Assembly: GCA_947396885.1 (NCBI GenBank) | Contig: OX377202.1 | Coordinates: 3,534,001 to 3,598,000 of the forward strand | Direction: 5' to 3' | DNA: 64,000 bases | Origin: Heligmosomoides polygyrus polygyrus | Lineage: Eukaryota; Nematoda; Chromadorea; Rhabditida; Heligmosomidae | Part shown: piece after piece, positions 54,633 through 64,000 of the stretch | Layout: every line of letters begins with the position of its first letter | Numbering within the stretch: position 1 is the stretch's first letter | Notes under the pieces: model-generated | Seen by the model: the letters and a program-made list of their open reading frames with translations, nothing else | Told to the model about the DNA's origin: nothing | Databases searched by the model: none | Position numbers and translations under genes: made by a program

Positions 54633-55912
54633 TAGGTTGGAGAAAAAGTCTTTTCATTTTTTGCAAAGATTGATTACTTCACAACTACAAAGTCAAATCA
54701 ATTGAGATGAACTCCATTTAGTTCCACTACACTTCTCCAAAGACTGGGTAATTTTCCAATTCCTCTCTCTTAAAAGACTGCAGTTCTGGAGTCGAACCAT
54801 TGCTGAATCCAATTTTTGAAGTCTTCGTCCGTTTCAAAATATTTCTCTCCAATTTCTTGCTAGAGAGCATGGAAGAAATGGTAGTCGCTAGGGGCGAGGT
54901 CAAGGCTATGCGGTGGATGTGGCATTACCTCCCAGCCCAGCGCCTTTATTGTTTCTCTTGTGAGTCCTGCAACACGTGGTTGTGCATTGTTATGCAGGAT
55001 CATCACCTTTGACTTCTCAGGCCTCTTCTCTTGGAGAACTGCGGCGACTTTGTGGAGTTGGCCACTGTACATGGCAGCAGTAAGTGTATTCTCACTTCTG
55101 AGAGTTGCCCCGTGAATCACTCCTCTGATATCCGCCAAACACTCAAGAGAAACACTCCTTTCGTGAACATTGGCTTGAGATCAGGCTTAGGGTTCTCTCC
55201 CTTTTGTACCCGCTGCCTTTATCTTCGGAAGTTGGCACACAGAACCCGGGACTCATCGCCTGTCGTAATCCGCGGCAGAAACGATTTTCTTTCGTATCTG
55301 GACAGAAGAAAAGCAGCGATGGAGAGCCGTTGACCTTTTTGAGTGTCTGACAGGGCATGTGGAATCCAAGCTCCAAATTTCCATGAAAGCCAAGATTCTT
55401 CAGATGGATCCCCACTATCCTATGAGACACTTCGAGCTTCTCCGCCAGCTGACGTGTCGTCTGCCTACTATCGGCACGAAGAAGATGGAGTAGTTCAGTG
55501 TCGTCCAATTCAGTTGTCCTTCCTGACCTTGCTTTGTCCTCGAGTGGATAATCTCCCTTCAAAAACTTTCCGAACCACCCATAACAGGTGCGATGAGTAG
55601 TAGATCCTAAGCCATATATATGGTTAATTTGGTCGGCTGCCTGACGTGCTGTAGATCCTTTAATGAATTCATGAAGCGGCAACGACAGATCTACCTCAGC
55701 ACCTGCCGAAAATGGCGCTGAGGTAGATCTGTCGTTGAGTCCGGAAGAATGGGTAGATAATGAAATCCAAGAAGGGTCTTGAAATGTCCGTGTGCGAAGT
55801 GTGTGTTAAGTGTGATAGAATTACGAAATTAGCTATCAATATTGGCTAGTGCGTTTATAAGGGGAATGGTAAAAAATTTTTCGAAGTGTGAAGAGACTTT
55901 TTTCCAACCTAA
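54633..55912 (-). mobile_element. mariner element, TTAGGTTGGAGAAAAAGTC family
   Basis: A 1280-bp mariner between TA duplications (54631-54632, 55913-55914), with ends TTAGGTTGGAGAAAAAGTC and AGACTTTTTTCCAACCTAA. It is the same family as the outer element at 35902-38062. Confidence 0.95.
54700..55682 (-). pseudogene. mariner transposase, inactivated
   Basis: Starts MPLHEFIKGSTARQAADQIN and contains TRQLAEKLEVSHRIVGIHLK. A frameshift lies in the first catalytic region and another around 55135, after which the frame continues as NTLTAAMYSGQLHKVAAVLQ. The second catalytic block reads ILHNNAQPRV, with Asn in place of the second Asp, and the third reads DLAPSDYHFF. Frameshifts plus the lost Asp mean it is dead. 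Confidence 0.9.
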
Positions 55913-56010
55913 TATATGTATACATCTAGTAGCACAGTATATCATACAGCTGCAACTGTGCCAAATTGGCCCAGATGCGGAAATGTTGTGTAGTAGGCTT
56001 AACAAGTAAT

Positions 56011-56283
56011 GGCCAGATTCATCAACCGCCTACCGCCCTCTGACGGTGAAAATACCGCCAAACCTGATGCTGATGAATATCATATCAGGGGTTTAGCGAT
56101 ATTTTCACCGTTAGCCCTAGTTTATACTAGCGCTGCCACGCGGCGCGGCACCACGATTATCATAGATATCGATTTTTCGCGCCGCCGGGTCGATATCTAT
56201 CCCGACCATCGTGCCGCGCCGCGCAGCGGCACAAGTATAAACTAGGGCTTAGAGGGCGGGAAGCGCTTGATGAATCTGCCTCC
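56011..56283. mobile_element. GGCCAGATTCATCAAC-type MITE split by another MITE
   Basis: Ends GGCCAGATTCATCAACCGCC and inverse GCTTGATGAATCTGCC. The element is interrupted at 56114-56248 by a PIF-type MITE, so the original was about 135 bp. Confidence 0.85.
56114..56248. mobile_element. PIF/Harbinger-type MITE nested in a MITE
   Basis: Ends GCCCTAGTTTATACT and inverse, perfect TTA duplications (56111-56113, 56249-56251), interior ATAGATATCGATTTTTCGCG and CGATATCTATCCCG. Its ORF is a by-product of the palindrome. Confidence 0.92.
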
Positions 56284-56284
56284 A

Positions 56285-56437
56285 GGGGTCGGATTCATCA
56301 ACAGCTTACATAACTTTAACGGAGAATTAATTTACAGCGGAAAACTCAGAGAACGCGGCTTATCGCTCACCATATCGCATGATAAGCCGCGCTATCAGGG
56401 ATTTCGGCTGTAATTTTCTCTGTTAAAATTCGGCCCC
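56285..56437. mobile_element. GGGGTCGGATTCATCAAC-type MITE
   Basis: Ends GGGTCGGATTCATCAACAGC and, in the right half, GGCTGTAATTTTCTCTG then AAATTCGGCCCC. The centre is CGCGGCTTATCGCTCACC followed by GATAAGCCGCG. It sits directly beside the previous MITE and is the same sub-family as 61645-61834. Confidence 0.75.
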
Positions 56438-57599
56438 AGAACGTTTAATGGACACAATAAAGACAAAATTTAGAGAAATGAAGTTGTATTAGGAGGTATC
56501 TATATGAATGTGTTCAGAATAGCTAGTATGCCTAAAAGTCCAACGGAAGTTCAAAAAAGAAAAAGCCAAAAAGTTATCTGAGCAACACTGAAGCCCGCAT
56601 AACTTCCACATTATTTTGAAAAAATTAGGGCTCTTAAGGTTCTGAGTCACTAAAATAGCACCTCTATCTCTCTTTGTTTCTTTCCTGTGCTTTTAGCTTC
56701 TGATCTCATGGTAAGAGTTGCGGCACATCATCATGAAATCAGCCACGTTTTCAGGGACCGACTAGCCGTCTCAAAAAGACTTGAAGAAGCAGAACAGTAG
56801 CCGGCTGCTTATCCAGCGATGGGTCAATCGTACGATGTGGGCAAGAAGGGTTCGAGTAAAACGACCCCAAAAGCAATCATTGGGCTCATTCTGGACATTT
56901 TATTATGCAGGTGACGACCGTCTATATTTCTCAAAGTTAAGGTTGCTTAAGGACAGCTTTTCAGAGGAGATTTCGAGTCGACAGAGAAAGGAGAATCAGA
57001 ACCAATATCCGTTAGAGAACTGGTGAGGATCTATTAGAACTGTTCGAAAAGGATCCTCGTTTTCAATTTCCATTTTTTGCTATTAGTTTTTCGGTTCTTG
57101 TCGGATTTTTGCCCAGGTTTGAGTCACAAACCCAGGTATTCCAGGAAGGATGCAAATTGAGTGCGGAAGTTAATGATAGAGAACCAGTGATAGGTGAAGT
57201 GAATAGGTGCTTTCATCAGTTAGCGCCTTCCTTGTTCCGCTGCTTGGCAGGCGGTTGGGGCAAAAACCCGATAAGTACCGTTTTCCAGTAATTTCGAACA
57301 TTTGCACCTAAAAAATTGCTGGGGCAATGAAAACAGGTGAATTTTGAAAAGAAGCTCATAAAATAGTCATGGTTTCGGAAGTCGTGAGACCACATCGGCA
57401 AGAGCTCATTCTGTTCTTTTGCTTTAACTGATACAGCGCTGTTTCGCGCTTTATCGTTGAGCTGTCCGGAAGAGAACAGCGGGTTCTTTAGAGAATAAGA
57501 CGAACCAACCCATGAGCAGAAACATGGGTTTGATAGTACATTTCTTGCATCAGGATACCAAAAGGTGCAACACCATACCAAGTCATGGATGCAGGAGTT
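56438..57599. other. No gene recognised
   Basis: Unclassified sequence. ORFs at 56781-57026 (+) and 57602-57216 (-) are not supported by family or splice sites. Confidence 0.4.
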
Positions 57600-58460
57600 C
57601 ATATTGGGTCGGTCGATAATTAATGTCGTTTCTTCATTTTTTCAAAGTGAATTCATTTATATTAACAACAAGCATTAATCAGTGATATATTGGCCAGTCT
57701 GTTCGATGACCTTTCATCATCTTTCAGTAGGTTGAGGAATTCCACGTTCGAAGGAGCCTTGGTTTTTAGAGGCGAGGAACTGGTGCTGCTCATTTTAACA
57801 GCTTGATCGGAGTCTAAAGTTTCACCATTCAAGTGGTTTTTGAAGAAAGCAATGCGAATGATAATCTGACGGTGCTGAGTCAGAGCTATAAGATTGATGT
57901 GGCGCCAGTTCCCATGTGAGCTCCGTTAATTCTTTACGGGTTATCAACGAGGTGCGTGGTCTGGCGTTGTCATGATGGAACATCATGCCTTTGTTATTGG
58001 CGTGTTCAGGGCATTTTTTCTTGATTTCTTGGTTAAAATTTGATAGGGCCTGCTCATACTTCACGGCAGCAGCGACAACAGCGATTAGAGTGCAGTGCGC
58101 AGCGTGCATGGCATGCACAGCGCGGAAGTATGAACAGGCGACTGGAGCGACTAGAGCGACAGCGCCGGCGCGCGCTCGATTTTAATCGATACGCATGTTT
58201 TGCACGGGCGACAGCAGCGACTGGAGCGACTGGAGCGATAGCGCCGGCGCTCGACTATGAACACTTTTTGGCGGCGCGCGCCCGGTTTTAATCGATATGC
58301 ATGTTTTGCACGTACGACGAGTCCCTCTTGTCGCGAAGTATGAACAGGCCCTTAGCTGACGACATAGGCATTCGGATTAACAGTTTGGTCTTTTGGAAGC
58401 AGCTCAAAGTGGACTATTCCATTGTAATCCCACCACACAGAAAAAAACATAGACAACGCT
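57600..58460 (-). pseudogene. mariner remnant, - strand, with a MITE inserted
   Basis: From 58460 downward the - strand encodes VWWDYNGIVHFELLPKDQTV and NPNAYVVS. After the MITE 58046-58351 it continues with MMFHHDNARPRTSLITRK, LAPHQSYSSDSAPSDYH and the 3' mariner sequence near 57630-57730 shared with 30027-30215 and 59365-59515. The DNA-binding half is missing. Confidence 0.75.
58046..58351. mobile_element. GGGCCTGCTCATACTTC-type MITE, compound
   Basis: Inverted ends GGGCCTGCTCATACTTC and GAAGTATGAACAGGCCC, plus an internal GAAGTATGAACAGGCG at 58125-58141 and two ATCGATAYGCATGTTTTGCAC blocks (58178-58203, 58290-58314). It looks like one copy partly duplicated or inserted in another. Related to the element at 44551-44713. 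Confidence 0.7.
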
Positions 58461-58670
58461 TTCTGTGTGTGGTAGGATTCCAAGGGTATAGACTGCTTTA
58501 AGCTGCTTCCAGGAAACCAAACTGTTGACTCGAATGTGTACCGTCGTCAACCATCGAAACTGACCGGAGAAATCAAGAAAAAAAACGCCCTGAGTTGGCC
58601 AGTCGTGGAAAGGCGTACTGTTGCACCGTTATGACGACAGACCCCACTGGTGGTCGAATATGTGAGTATA
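58455..58670 (+). pseudogene. mariner remnant, + strand, head-to-head with the previous one
   Basis: The + strand encodes CVW, a stop, then DSKGIDCFKLLPGNQTVDSN, a homologue of the segment encoded by the opposite strand immediately to the left. It then runs on to LHRYDDRPHW where LHHDNARPH is expected. Frameshifts and stops are present. Confidence 0.65.
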
Positions 58671-59209
58671 ATCGTATACGATAAGTCGATACTGTAGTCG
58701 CAACATATATACCGTGCCACGCGGGACTTCGATATTCGACCTCAAACTTGGGTAATTAAACTTTATTTACACACAAATATACCGACAATAACGAATACTC
58801 CAATAAATACAACAATAATCAAAAGGCTACCTTAATAATAATAATAATATGACGTCTTGTCCTTATTGTTCCTTATAGTGTAGTGCGAAGGAGGAGGATA
58901 ACTTATGGTGTATTTGTAGTGTGCCTAAGGAATTACAAATAACTAGAAGACGAGAGCAGGAAGAACTGGCTCACAGTTACAGCTCTCGCCTTTCATATGC
59001 TAGTCCCGCAGGAACTCGGCGAGGTCTTGAGTCATATCTGATAACGGTGCGAAACTGCGCTGCCGCGGGGCAGCTCACGAGATATATCAGACGGTGGGAA
59101 CGGAATTACCGTAACTGCACGGCTTCGAAGTACAGAGTACATTATTGAGAGAAATGAACAGTATTAGAGTTATCGTGTGATTAAGAGATACTGAAGTAAT
59201 TCAGTATAC
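58671..59209. other. No gene recognised
   Basis: Contains an AATAATAATAATAAT microsatellite near 58833-58850. No exon was supported. Confidence 0.4.
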
Positions 59210-59515
59210 CACACCTCTCTGATAACCCTTCAGAAATTAACAGGGCTCAGTTGGGAACTGCCACACCCATCCTATAGCCCGATTTGGCACCGTCTGATTA
59301 CCGTTTGTTTCGTTACCTTTAAAACAATTTGAAAGGCAGAACTTTTGATTCCGGTCAAGCTGTTGAAAAATGAGTTGCACCGCTTATTCGTTTCGCTTTC
59401 GCTTTCGTTTCGAACGTGGGATTTTTCCAATTACCGAAAGATGGTGAAAGGTCATCCAACGGAATGGCCAATATATCACTGATTAATGTTTGGTGTTAAT
59501 GTAGATGAATTCACT
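59210..59515 (+). pseudogene. mariner C-terminal remnant upstream of a P-glycoprotein exon
   Basis: Encodes TLQKLTGLSWELPHPSYSP, then a frameshifted SDYRLF region, NELHR and GIFPIT-like residues, followed by the 3' end GTTAATGTAGATGAATTCAC. Similarity to sister remnants (30027-30215, 57630-57730) stops at GAATTCACTTT, five bases before the exon start at 59523. Confidence 0.7.
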
Positions 59516-59522
59516 TTTTCAG

Positions 59523-60010
59523 TTCCGATTCGCCACAATTCGAGACATCATCTACCTGACGATCGGCGCATCGTGTGCACTAATCGGCGGAGCTGTGCAA
59601 CCCCTCGTTCTAATCCTCGGTGGATTCATCACGACGGTCTATCTGGGCCCTGAAGAGGTACGAACTTGAACTAGGATTATCGTCGTGGCTCCAATGTGGG
59701 GATCTTGCAGAAGATCGCGAACGACCAGTTCTGGAACGACGTCATGTACTTCGTCATGTGGCTCGCCGTTGCCGGCATCGTTGCTTTGGTCACGTCGTTC
59801 CTTCAGGTATCGCGGTCTAGGAACTTGGATCTTCATCTATAGCAACCATTGCTTCTTTACCCAACACCGTTTTCAGTCATTCTTTCTGCATCGTGGTTGT
59901 CTGCACGTCATAAATTCAATTCGGCACCAGTACCTCACTGCAGTTCTTCGTCAGGATGCGGCATGGTTTGACAAGAACACTTCTGGCGTGATCAACTCGC
60001 AACTAAATGA
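59523..60010 (+). CDS. P-glycoprotein (ABCB/MDR) gene, three exons
   Basis: Exons 59523-59657, 59711-59806 and 59877-60010 are in phase with short introns (53 and 70 bp). Exon 1 encodes DIIYLTIGASCALIGGAVQP and LVLILGGFITTVYLGPEE, the first membrane helix of an ABCB half. Exon 2 encodes FWNDVMYFVMWLAVAGIVAL, the second helix. Exon 3 encodes LRQDAAWFDKNTSGVINSQL, the signature LRQEISWFD-x-x-TG block of the first cytoplasmic loop. P-glycoproteins export hydrophobic compounds and are linked to drug tolerance in nematodes. The next exon is not found; the sequence after the donor at 60011 is filled with a MITE half, a mariner and a LINE. Either a very large intron or a truncated copy is possible. 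Confidence 0.88.
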
Positions 60011-60044
60011 GTTCGTAGCTTTTTCTTATTTCTTTAGGGTGAAA

Positions 60045-60142
60045 CATTTCACCATATCGCATGTTGATGAGCTGCGCTATCAGGATTTCGGCTGTATTTT
60101 CTCCGTTAAATTGCTGTAAATCGTGGATGAATCTGGCCCCTG
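60045..60142. repeat. Right half of a GGCCAGATTCATCAAC-type MITE
   Basis: Matches the right arm of 61645-61834 and 56285-56437 (TTTCGGCTGTATTTTC, AAATTGCTGTAAATCGT, GGATGAATCTGGCCCC). The left half is missing. Confidence 0.7.
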
Positions 60143-60373
60143 GATGGATTTGGTCCGCAATATGAGCAACGTAGTGAAACCCTATTCTAAAATAAACAGA
60201 ACACATACTGTGCGCAGCTACTAGCAATGATTTTCTCCTGACTGCACTTTATATTAGGTTGTAAACAGAGCTCTGTCCGTTTTCGCGCATTTCTAATATT
60301 GGCGGGCACCAATATTGAACGAATGGACAACTAATCGATACGTTGTGCTTCCTGGGTGTCACAATTCACCGCG

Positions 60374-61240
60374 GTCCATCGCATCGCACCCACTTCGAGC
60401 GCGACGCGGTCCGACGCCGTGCGGCGCGATTGGTCGTGGGTTCACGCGATTCATTCCGGACAGCGGGCGTCGACGCCGGGCGACGCGATCAATCAATTTG
60501 GCCTCATCGCGTGGCGATGGCGACGCGCCGCGAGGCCCCGTTTATACTTCCATCGCCGGGCGACGCGATTCAAACGAAGCGATGCGTCCGATCGCGTCGC
60601 GCTGTTTTGGACGGCGATGAGCACTTTAAACAGCCAGCGACGCGATCCGCGATTACGCATCATTGCGTACTAGTACGCACGCCACTGCGCACAATTTCCG
60701 GGCCCACGTCTGTTTACTCAGTTTTTTTCTGCTACTGCGCTACTCAGGGACACACCTCTGGTATTTGTGAAGCACTGCTGATCCTAAAGATCATCGGACG
60801 GATACGTGTCTAGCGCTCACGAGCCATGGCTGATCCTGAAGGTCAGCAATGGATCGTGGATACGCCAGAGCATATGCCTATCGGAAGGAATCCATGGAAT
60901 CCGGGCGCCCTGGACCTGAAACAGGATTGAAAAGTTTAAGGAGAAAGCCCAAAACAAATAAAGGGGTCTCCGAAGAAAAATAAAGCAAAAAATCAAGAGC
61001 AAGTACGAGGCCGCACTGCGAACATCAGCTAATCGGAGCCAAACCCCGCCCCATTCTACGCGATCCATCGCATCGCACCCATTTCAAGCGCGAAGCGATC
61101 CGACGCTGGGCGACTCGATTGGTCGAGGGTTCACGCGATTCATTCAGGACAGCTGGCGTCGACGCCGGGCGACGCGATCAATCAATTTGGCCTCATTGCG
61201 TGGCCATCGCGTCGCGAGGCGACGAAGTAAAAACGGGGCC
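60374..61240. mobile_element. PIF/Harbinger-type composite repeat
   Basis: A segment with CCATCGCATCGCACCCA and GCGACGCGATCAATCAATTTG occurs twice, at 60374-60533 and 61060-61225. GGCCCCGTTTATACTTCC starts at 60534, and an inverted partner AAAACGGGGCC ends at 61240. The order suggests one MITE copy expanded by insertion or duplication of another. Confidence 0.65.
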
Positions 61241-61334
61241 TCAGAAATAGTTATTCTTCCTGCCCAAGTGCTTTTCTGATAGTTCCTCAGGATTCCTGAT
61301 TTAGATTCCTGATTCTAGGGAGTTTTAAATACAG

Positions 61335-62541
61335 CATGGATAAAACGGCTTTGGGAGCGGTTGTACTTCACAAGTTCAAGCTTGGTCGAACGGTGGCGGA
61401 GACAACTACAAATGAGAACTCAGTCTGGGAAGAAGGCTGTATCGCATCGAACCGTTTTTAACTCGTTTAGTATGTTTCGCAGTGAAAGTGGACCGACTGA
61501 AGACAAAACACGAGCCGGCGGACCATGATTCATTGATCGGGATGTCCCAAAGGAATCAGTCGAAAAGGATCACGGCAACCACTTTGAGAGAGCGAGAAAC
61601 CTAGGCATCTCCCATACAGTTGCTACGAAGAGCCTTAAGCAGCAGGGGCCAGATTCATCAACGATTTACAGCAATCTAACGGGGAAAATACTGCCGAAAT
61701 CCCTGAAAGCGCGGCTTATCAACAAGAAACACTGAAACGTTTCACTATATCGCTTGTTGATAAGCCGCGCTATCAGAGATTTTGGCAGTATTTCCACTGT
61801 TAGATTGCTGTAAATCGTTGATGAATCTGGCACCAGCTAAGTATGATAAGGAAACTCGACAAGTGGGTGCTTCACAATCACCTCGAGGCGCAGCAGCTGA
61901 GACGGATGGTGGTTGGTCGCGAGGTCACTGATCATAAGGAATTTTACGGAGACGATCCTTTGGCTCATAACCTGCGATGAGAAATGGATCCTTTACGACA
62001 ATAAAAAGCGATCTGCTCAATGGGTTCACATCGACGAGCCTCCAAAGACCTTTCCTAAGCCAGATTCACTCTGCAAGCAGACAATGATTGCAGTCTGGTG
62101 GACTGCAGCTGAATTAGTGCTCTTTTCCTTAGCTCCTCCTGGTCAAACTGCAAACTGCAGCGCAGAGCGGTACTGCGAGCAGCTGGAGGAAATCCATGCA
62201 AAATTGGAGAAACAGCAGCCTTCACTGGCGAATCGACATGTTACACTACTTCTGCATGACAACGCACATCCGCATGTTTCACGGATGGTCCTCAAGAAAT
62301 AGAACGAACTGAAGACCGAAACTCTCACTCACCCGCCATATTTGCCAGAACTGGTGCCAACCGACTTTCACTTTTTTAGGTATCTAGATAGTTTTATGAA
62401 GTACAGGCTGTTCAAAAACCAACATGATGTCGAATCTGCCATCCAAGAGTTGATTCAATCATGATCCTTCGAATTCTATGAGAATGGCAAGCGCACATTT
62501 GGATCACGTTGGCAGAGTTGTGTTGATTCGAATGGCGCTTG
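61335..62541 (+). pseudogene. mariner transposase, degenerate
   Basis: Starts MDKTALGAVVLHKFKLGRTV and decays through stops in the DNA-binding half. After the MITE it continues with ITCDEKWILYDNKKRSAQWV, LLHDNAHPHVSRMVLKK, a TAG, then TDFHFFRYLDSF. The third block reads LPELVPTDFH. The first two catalytic Asp residues survive, but the frame does not. Confidence 0.85.
61645..61834. mobile_element. GGCCAGATTCATCAAC-type MITE in a mariner
   Basis: Ends GGGGCCAGATTCATCAACG and CGTTGATGAATCTGGCACC. The arms contain GATTTACAGCAATCTAACGG and its inverse; the centre has GCGGCTTATCAACAAG. A 3-4 bp AGC/CAGC duplication is possible but ambiguous. Confidence 0.85.
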
Positions 62542-62629
62542 AATAAAACGGCTCATTTTGAACAGAGTTATGACGATTTAAAAATAACGCGCGACAACTG
62601 ACAGAACTTTGTTTAGAACCTGATAGATA

Positions 62630-63698
62630 TCTATTATTAGTTATTAAACTGCCTAAGTCTCTCTCAACGTCCCCGGATCATTTACCATTAACGTTTATCA
62701 AACAAGTGGCGGATTGTATTGTTTACCCATTAGAACTAATTTTCAATTCGAGCTATATGAGAGCTGAGGTTCCTACAAGGTGGAAACATGCCTTTATTAC
62801 GCCAATTCGCAAAAAGCCACCATTCAATCAACCGGGTAATTACCGATCTTTCAGTATAACCTCTGCATCCGTTAGAGCTTTTGAAAAGGTTGTAAAGAAA
62901 CACATGCTGGATCATATTGAAGAGCATAACATCATCTCTAAGGACCAGTTTGGTTTTCTGAAACAACGCTCGGTGGAAACAGCTGTTCTTTCTGCTCTAA
63001 ACGAGTGGACTAAATCTACGGACCCTAGAAAACGCACAGACATTGTATTTTTCGACTTTTCTAAAGCCTTCGACAAGGTTCCTACAGAAAAATTATTGTA
63101 CAAGATGGGAAGGGTAGGCATACATCTTATGATTGTAGACTGGATGAAGAATTTTCTTTCGGGCAGAACCTATCAAGCCAGAGTAGGAGGAGAGTATTCA
63201 TCGGTTTATTCTACCCCAGTGGTGTTCCACAGGGTGGAGTGCTATCGCCGTTACTTTTTCTTTTGTATACGTATGAGATTCCTGATTCAGTTCAAAGGTT
63301 TGGAGTTTCTTGTAGAATGTACGCGGACAATATAAAGGTCTATAGAGAAGTCGACAATCAAGAAGCCTCCTGTGATGTCCAAGCGGCTATAAATTTTGTA
63401 GAGAAATGGGCAAGCACCTGGGAACTACCCCTTTCGGCTGAAAAATCGCATTGTCTCGTGATACGACCTAAATCTCAAAGTCACCGGCCAACATACCCAC
63501 TCAACGGGTCAATTTTAGAGCAACTTACAAGTGTACGAGATTTAGGGTTCCATTTCTCGAGTAACCTAAACTTTGAGCATCATTATAGAGCACTTGTAAA
63601 GAAGGCTAACTACCCGAATTTACAACTTGTTTAAGGTGCTGATAACCAAAGATCAACCTTCTTTTGTGAGAGCCTACAAAACTTACGTAAAGCCCATT
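62630..63698 (+). mobile_element. CR1/Jockey-type LINE fragment with reverse transcriptase
   Basis: Frames 62706-63215 and 63215-63634 (shift near 63215) encode the reverse transcriptase: PTRWKHAFITPIRKKPPFNQ, NYRSFSITS, DQFGFLKQRSVETAVLSALN, IVFFDFSKAFDKVP, SGVPQGGVLSPLLFLLYTYE and CRMYADNIKVY. The catalytic YADD reads YADN. A later SVRDLGFHFSSNLNFEHHY block matches the fragment at 6450. It is interrupted by the mariner at 63702 within an AYKTYVKPIV segment. Confidence 0.88.
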
Positions 63699-63701
63699 GT
63701 A

Positions 63702-64000
63702 TTAGGTTGTAACGAAATAAATGGCACTGAACCACTGTAAATTTGAACAGTTAATATCTGGGCTTGTAGGCAAGTTTATTAATCGAAATAAAAACCATCT
63801 GACTCTACACATCTTTGCCAACGTGACACAAGCTTTTTTTATCCCAGTAGCATAAAAATCAGAAGTTCTGGAATTGACGAAATCTTCGAAGGCACTTTCG
63901 GCATCCTGTTGGTATTTGAATGTTTTCCCTACCAAGAAGTCGCCAAGATGCTTGAAGAAATGGTAGTCTGTTGGGGAGAGGTCGGGAGAAAACGGAGGAT
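63702..64000 (-). mobile_element. mariner element (TTAGGTTGTAACGAA family), copy 3, cut by the window end
   Basis: Starts TTAGGTTGTAACGAAATAAA after a TA (63700-63701) and continues past the window. The - strand encodes the transposase C-terminus (KTFKYQQDAESAFEDFVNSR; TSDFYATGIKKACVTLAKMC with a one-base frame difference). It is inserted in the LINE. Confidence 0.93.

Larger units (their letters stand above)
60254..62623 (+). mobile_element. mariner element loaded with MITE insertions
   Basis: Ends TTAGGTTGTAAACAGAG and the inverse (with one change), between TA duplications (60252-60253, 62624-62625). Its 2370 bp include a PIF-type composite (60374-61240) and a GGCCAGATTCATCAAC MITE (61645-61834), leaving about 1.3 kb of mariner. 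Confidence 0.85.

Noticed and set aside
58040..58291. Ala/Arg-rich ORF as a gene
   Set aside because: It lies wholly inside a palindromic MITE, and the amino acid bias comes from the repeated GCGACTGGAGCGAC-type words.

Overview
The window looks like a piece of a nematode genome, most likely a clade V (strongylid, hookworm-like) parasite. The evidence is short exons with TTTTCAG-type acceptors, several mariner families, RTE- and CR1-type LINEs, Penelope-like elements and many foldback MITEs; no assignment to species is possible from sequence alone. It is a repeat-dominated eukaryotic region with no prokaryotic operons. Only a few kilobases are host coding sequence, scattered as small exons among mobile DNA.

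Host genes recognised by exon structure and protein similarity: (1) the 3' end of a Rab11-FIP-type gene, + strand, exons between 3342 and 5933; (2) an unidentified two-exon 3' end, + strand, 12972-13479; (3) two exons of an unidentified - strand gene, 14212-15422; (4) a damaged BET-type bromodomain fragment, + strand, 27701-28233; (5) an apparently complete six-exon Fcf2/DNTTIP2-like pre-rRNA processing gene, - strand, 46679 down to 35509, whose ~0.8 kb of coding sequence is spread over 11 kb by transposon insertions; (6) three exons of a P-glycoprotein (ABCB) gene, + strand, 59523-60010.

Mobile DNA by region: 0.5-1.5 kb hAT-like MITE and foldback arm; 6.4-7.9 kb CR1-like LINE 3' end; 8.6-9.9 kb mariner; 11.2-12.6 kb internally deleted Ty3/Gypsy element; 14-19.4 kb Penelope-like element pieces with GIY-YIG endonuclease and hammerhead-like ends; 20-27 kb palindromic MITEs and a 3.4 kb element (22229-25636) with perfect 15-bp terminal inverted repeats, a perfect 8-bp target duplication and inverted TTCGAA-rich satellites next to its ends; 28.4-34.1 kb two mariners, a foldback element and a 42-bp minisatellite; 35.9-43.1 kb nested mariners, a palindromic mariner, a Tc1-like element at a duplication junction and hAT-type MITEs; 47.3-50.4 kb an RTE LINE with a 12-bp target duplication; 51-58 kb foldback elements, PIF/Harbinger-type MITEs and mariners; 60.2-64 kb a mariner loaded with MITEs, a CR1-like LINE and the start of another mariner.

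The most unusual signal is a pair of ~80-90 nt RNA-like motifs on the - strand (14620-14697 and 15055-15140). They carry the hammerhead ribozyme core (CUGANGA, GAA, GUC) and can form all three hammerhead stems, but the three strands come in an order that matches none of the three known circular permutations. A seven-pair outer helix is kept in both copies although six of its seven pairs differ in sequence.
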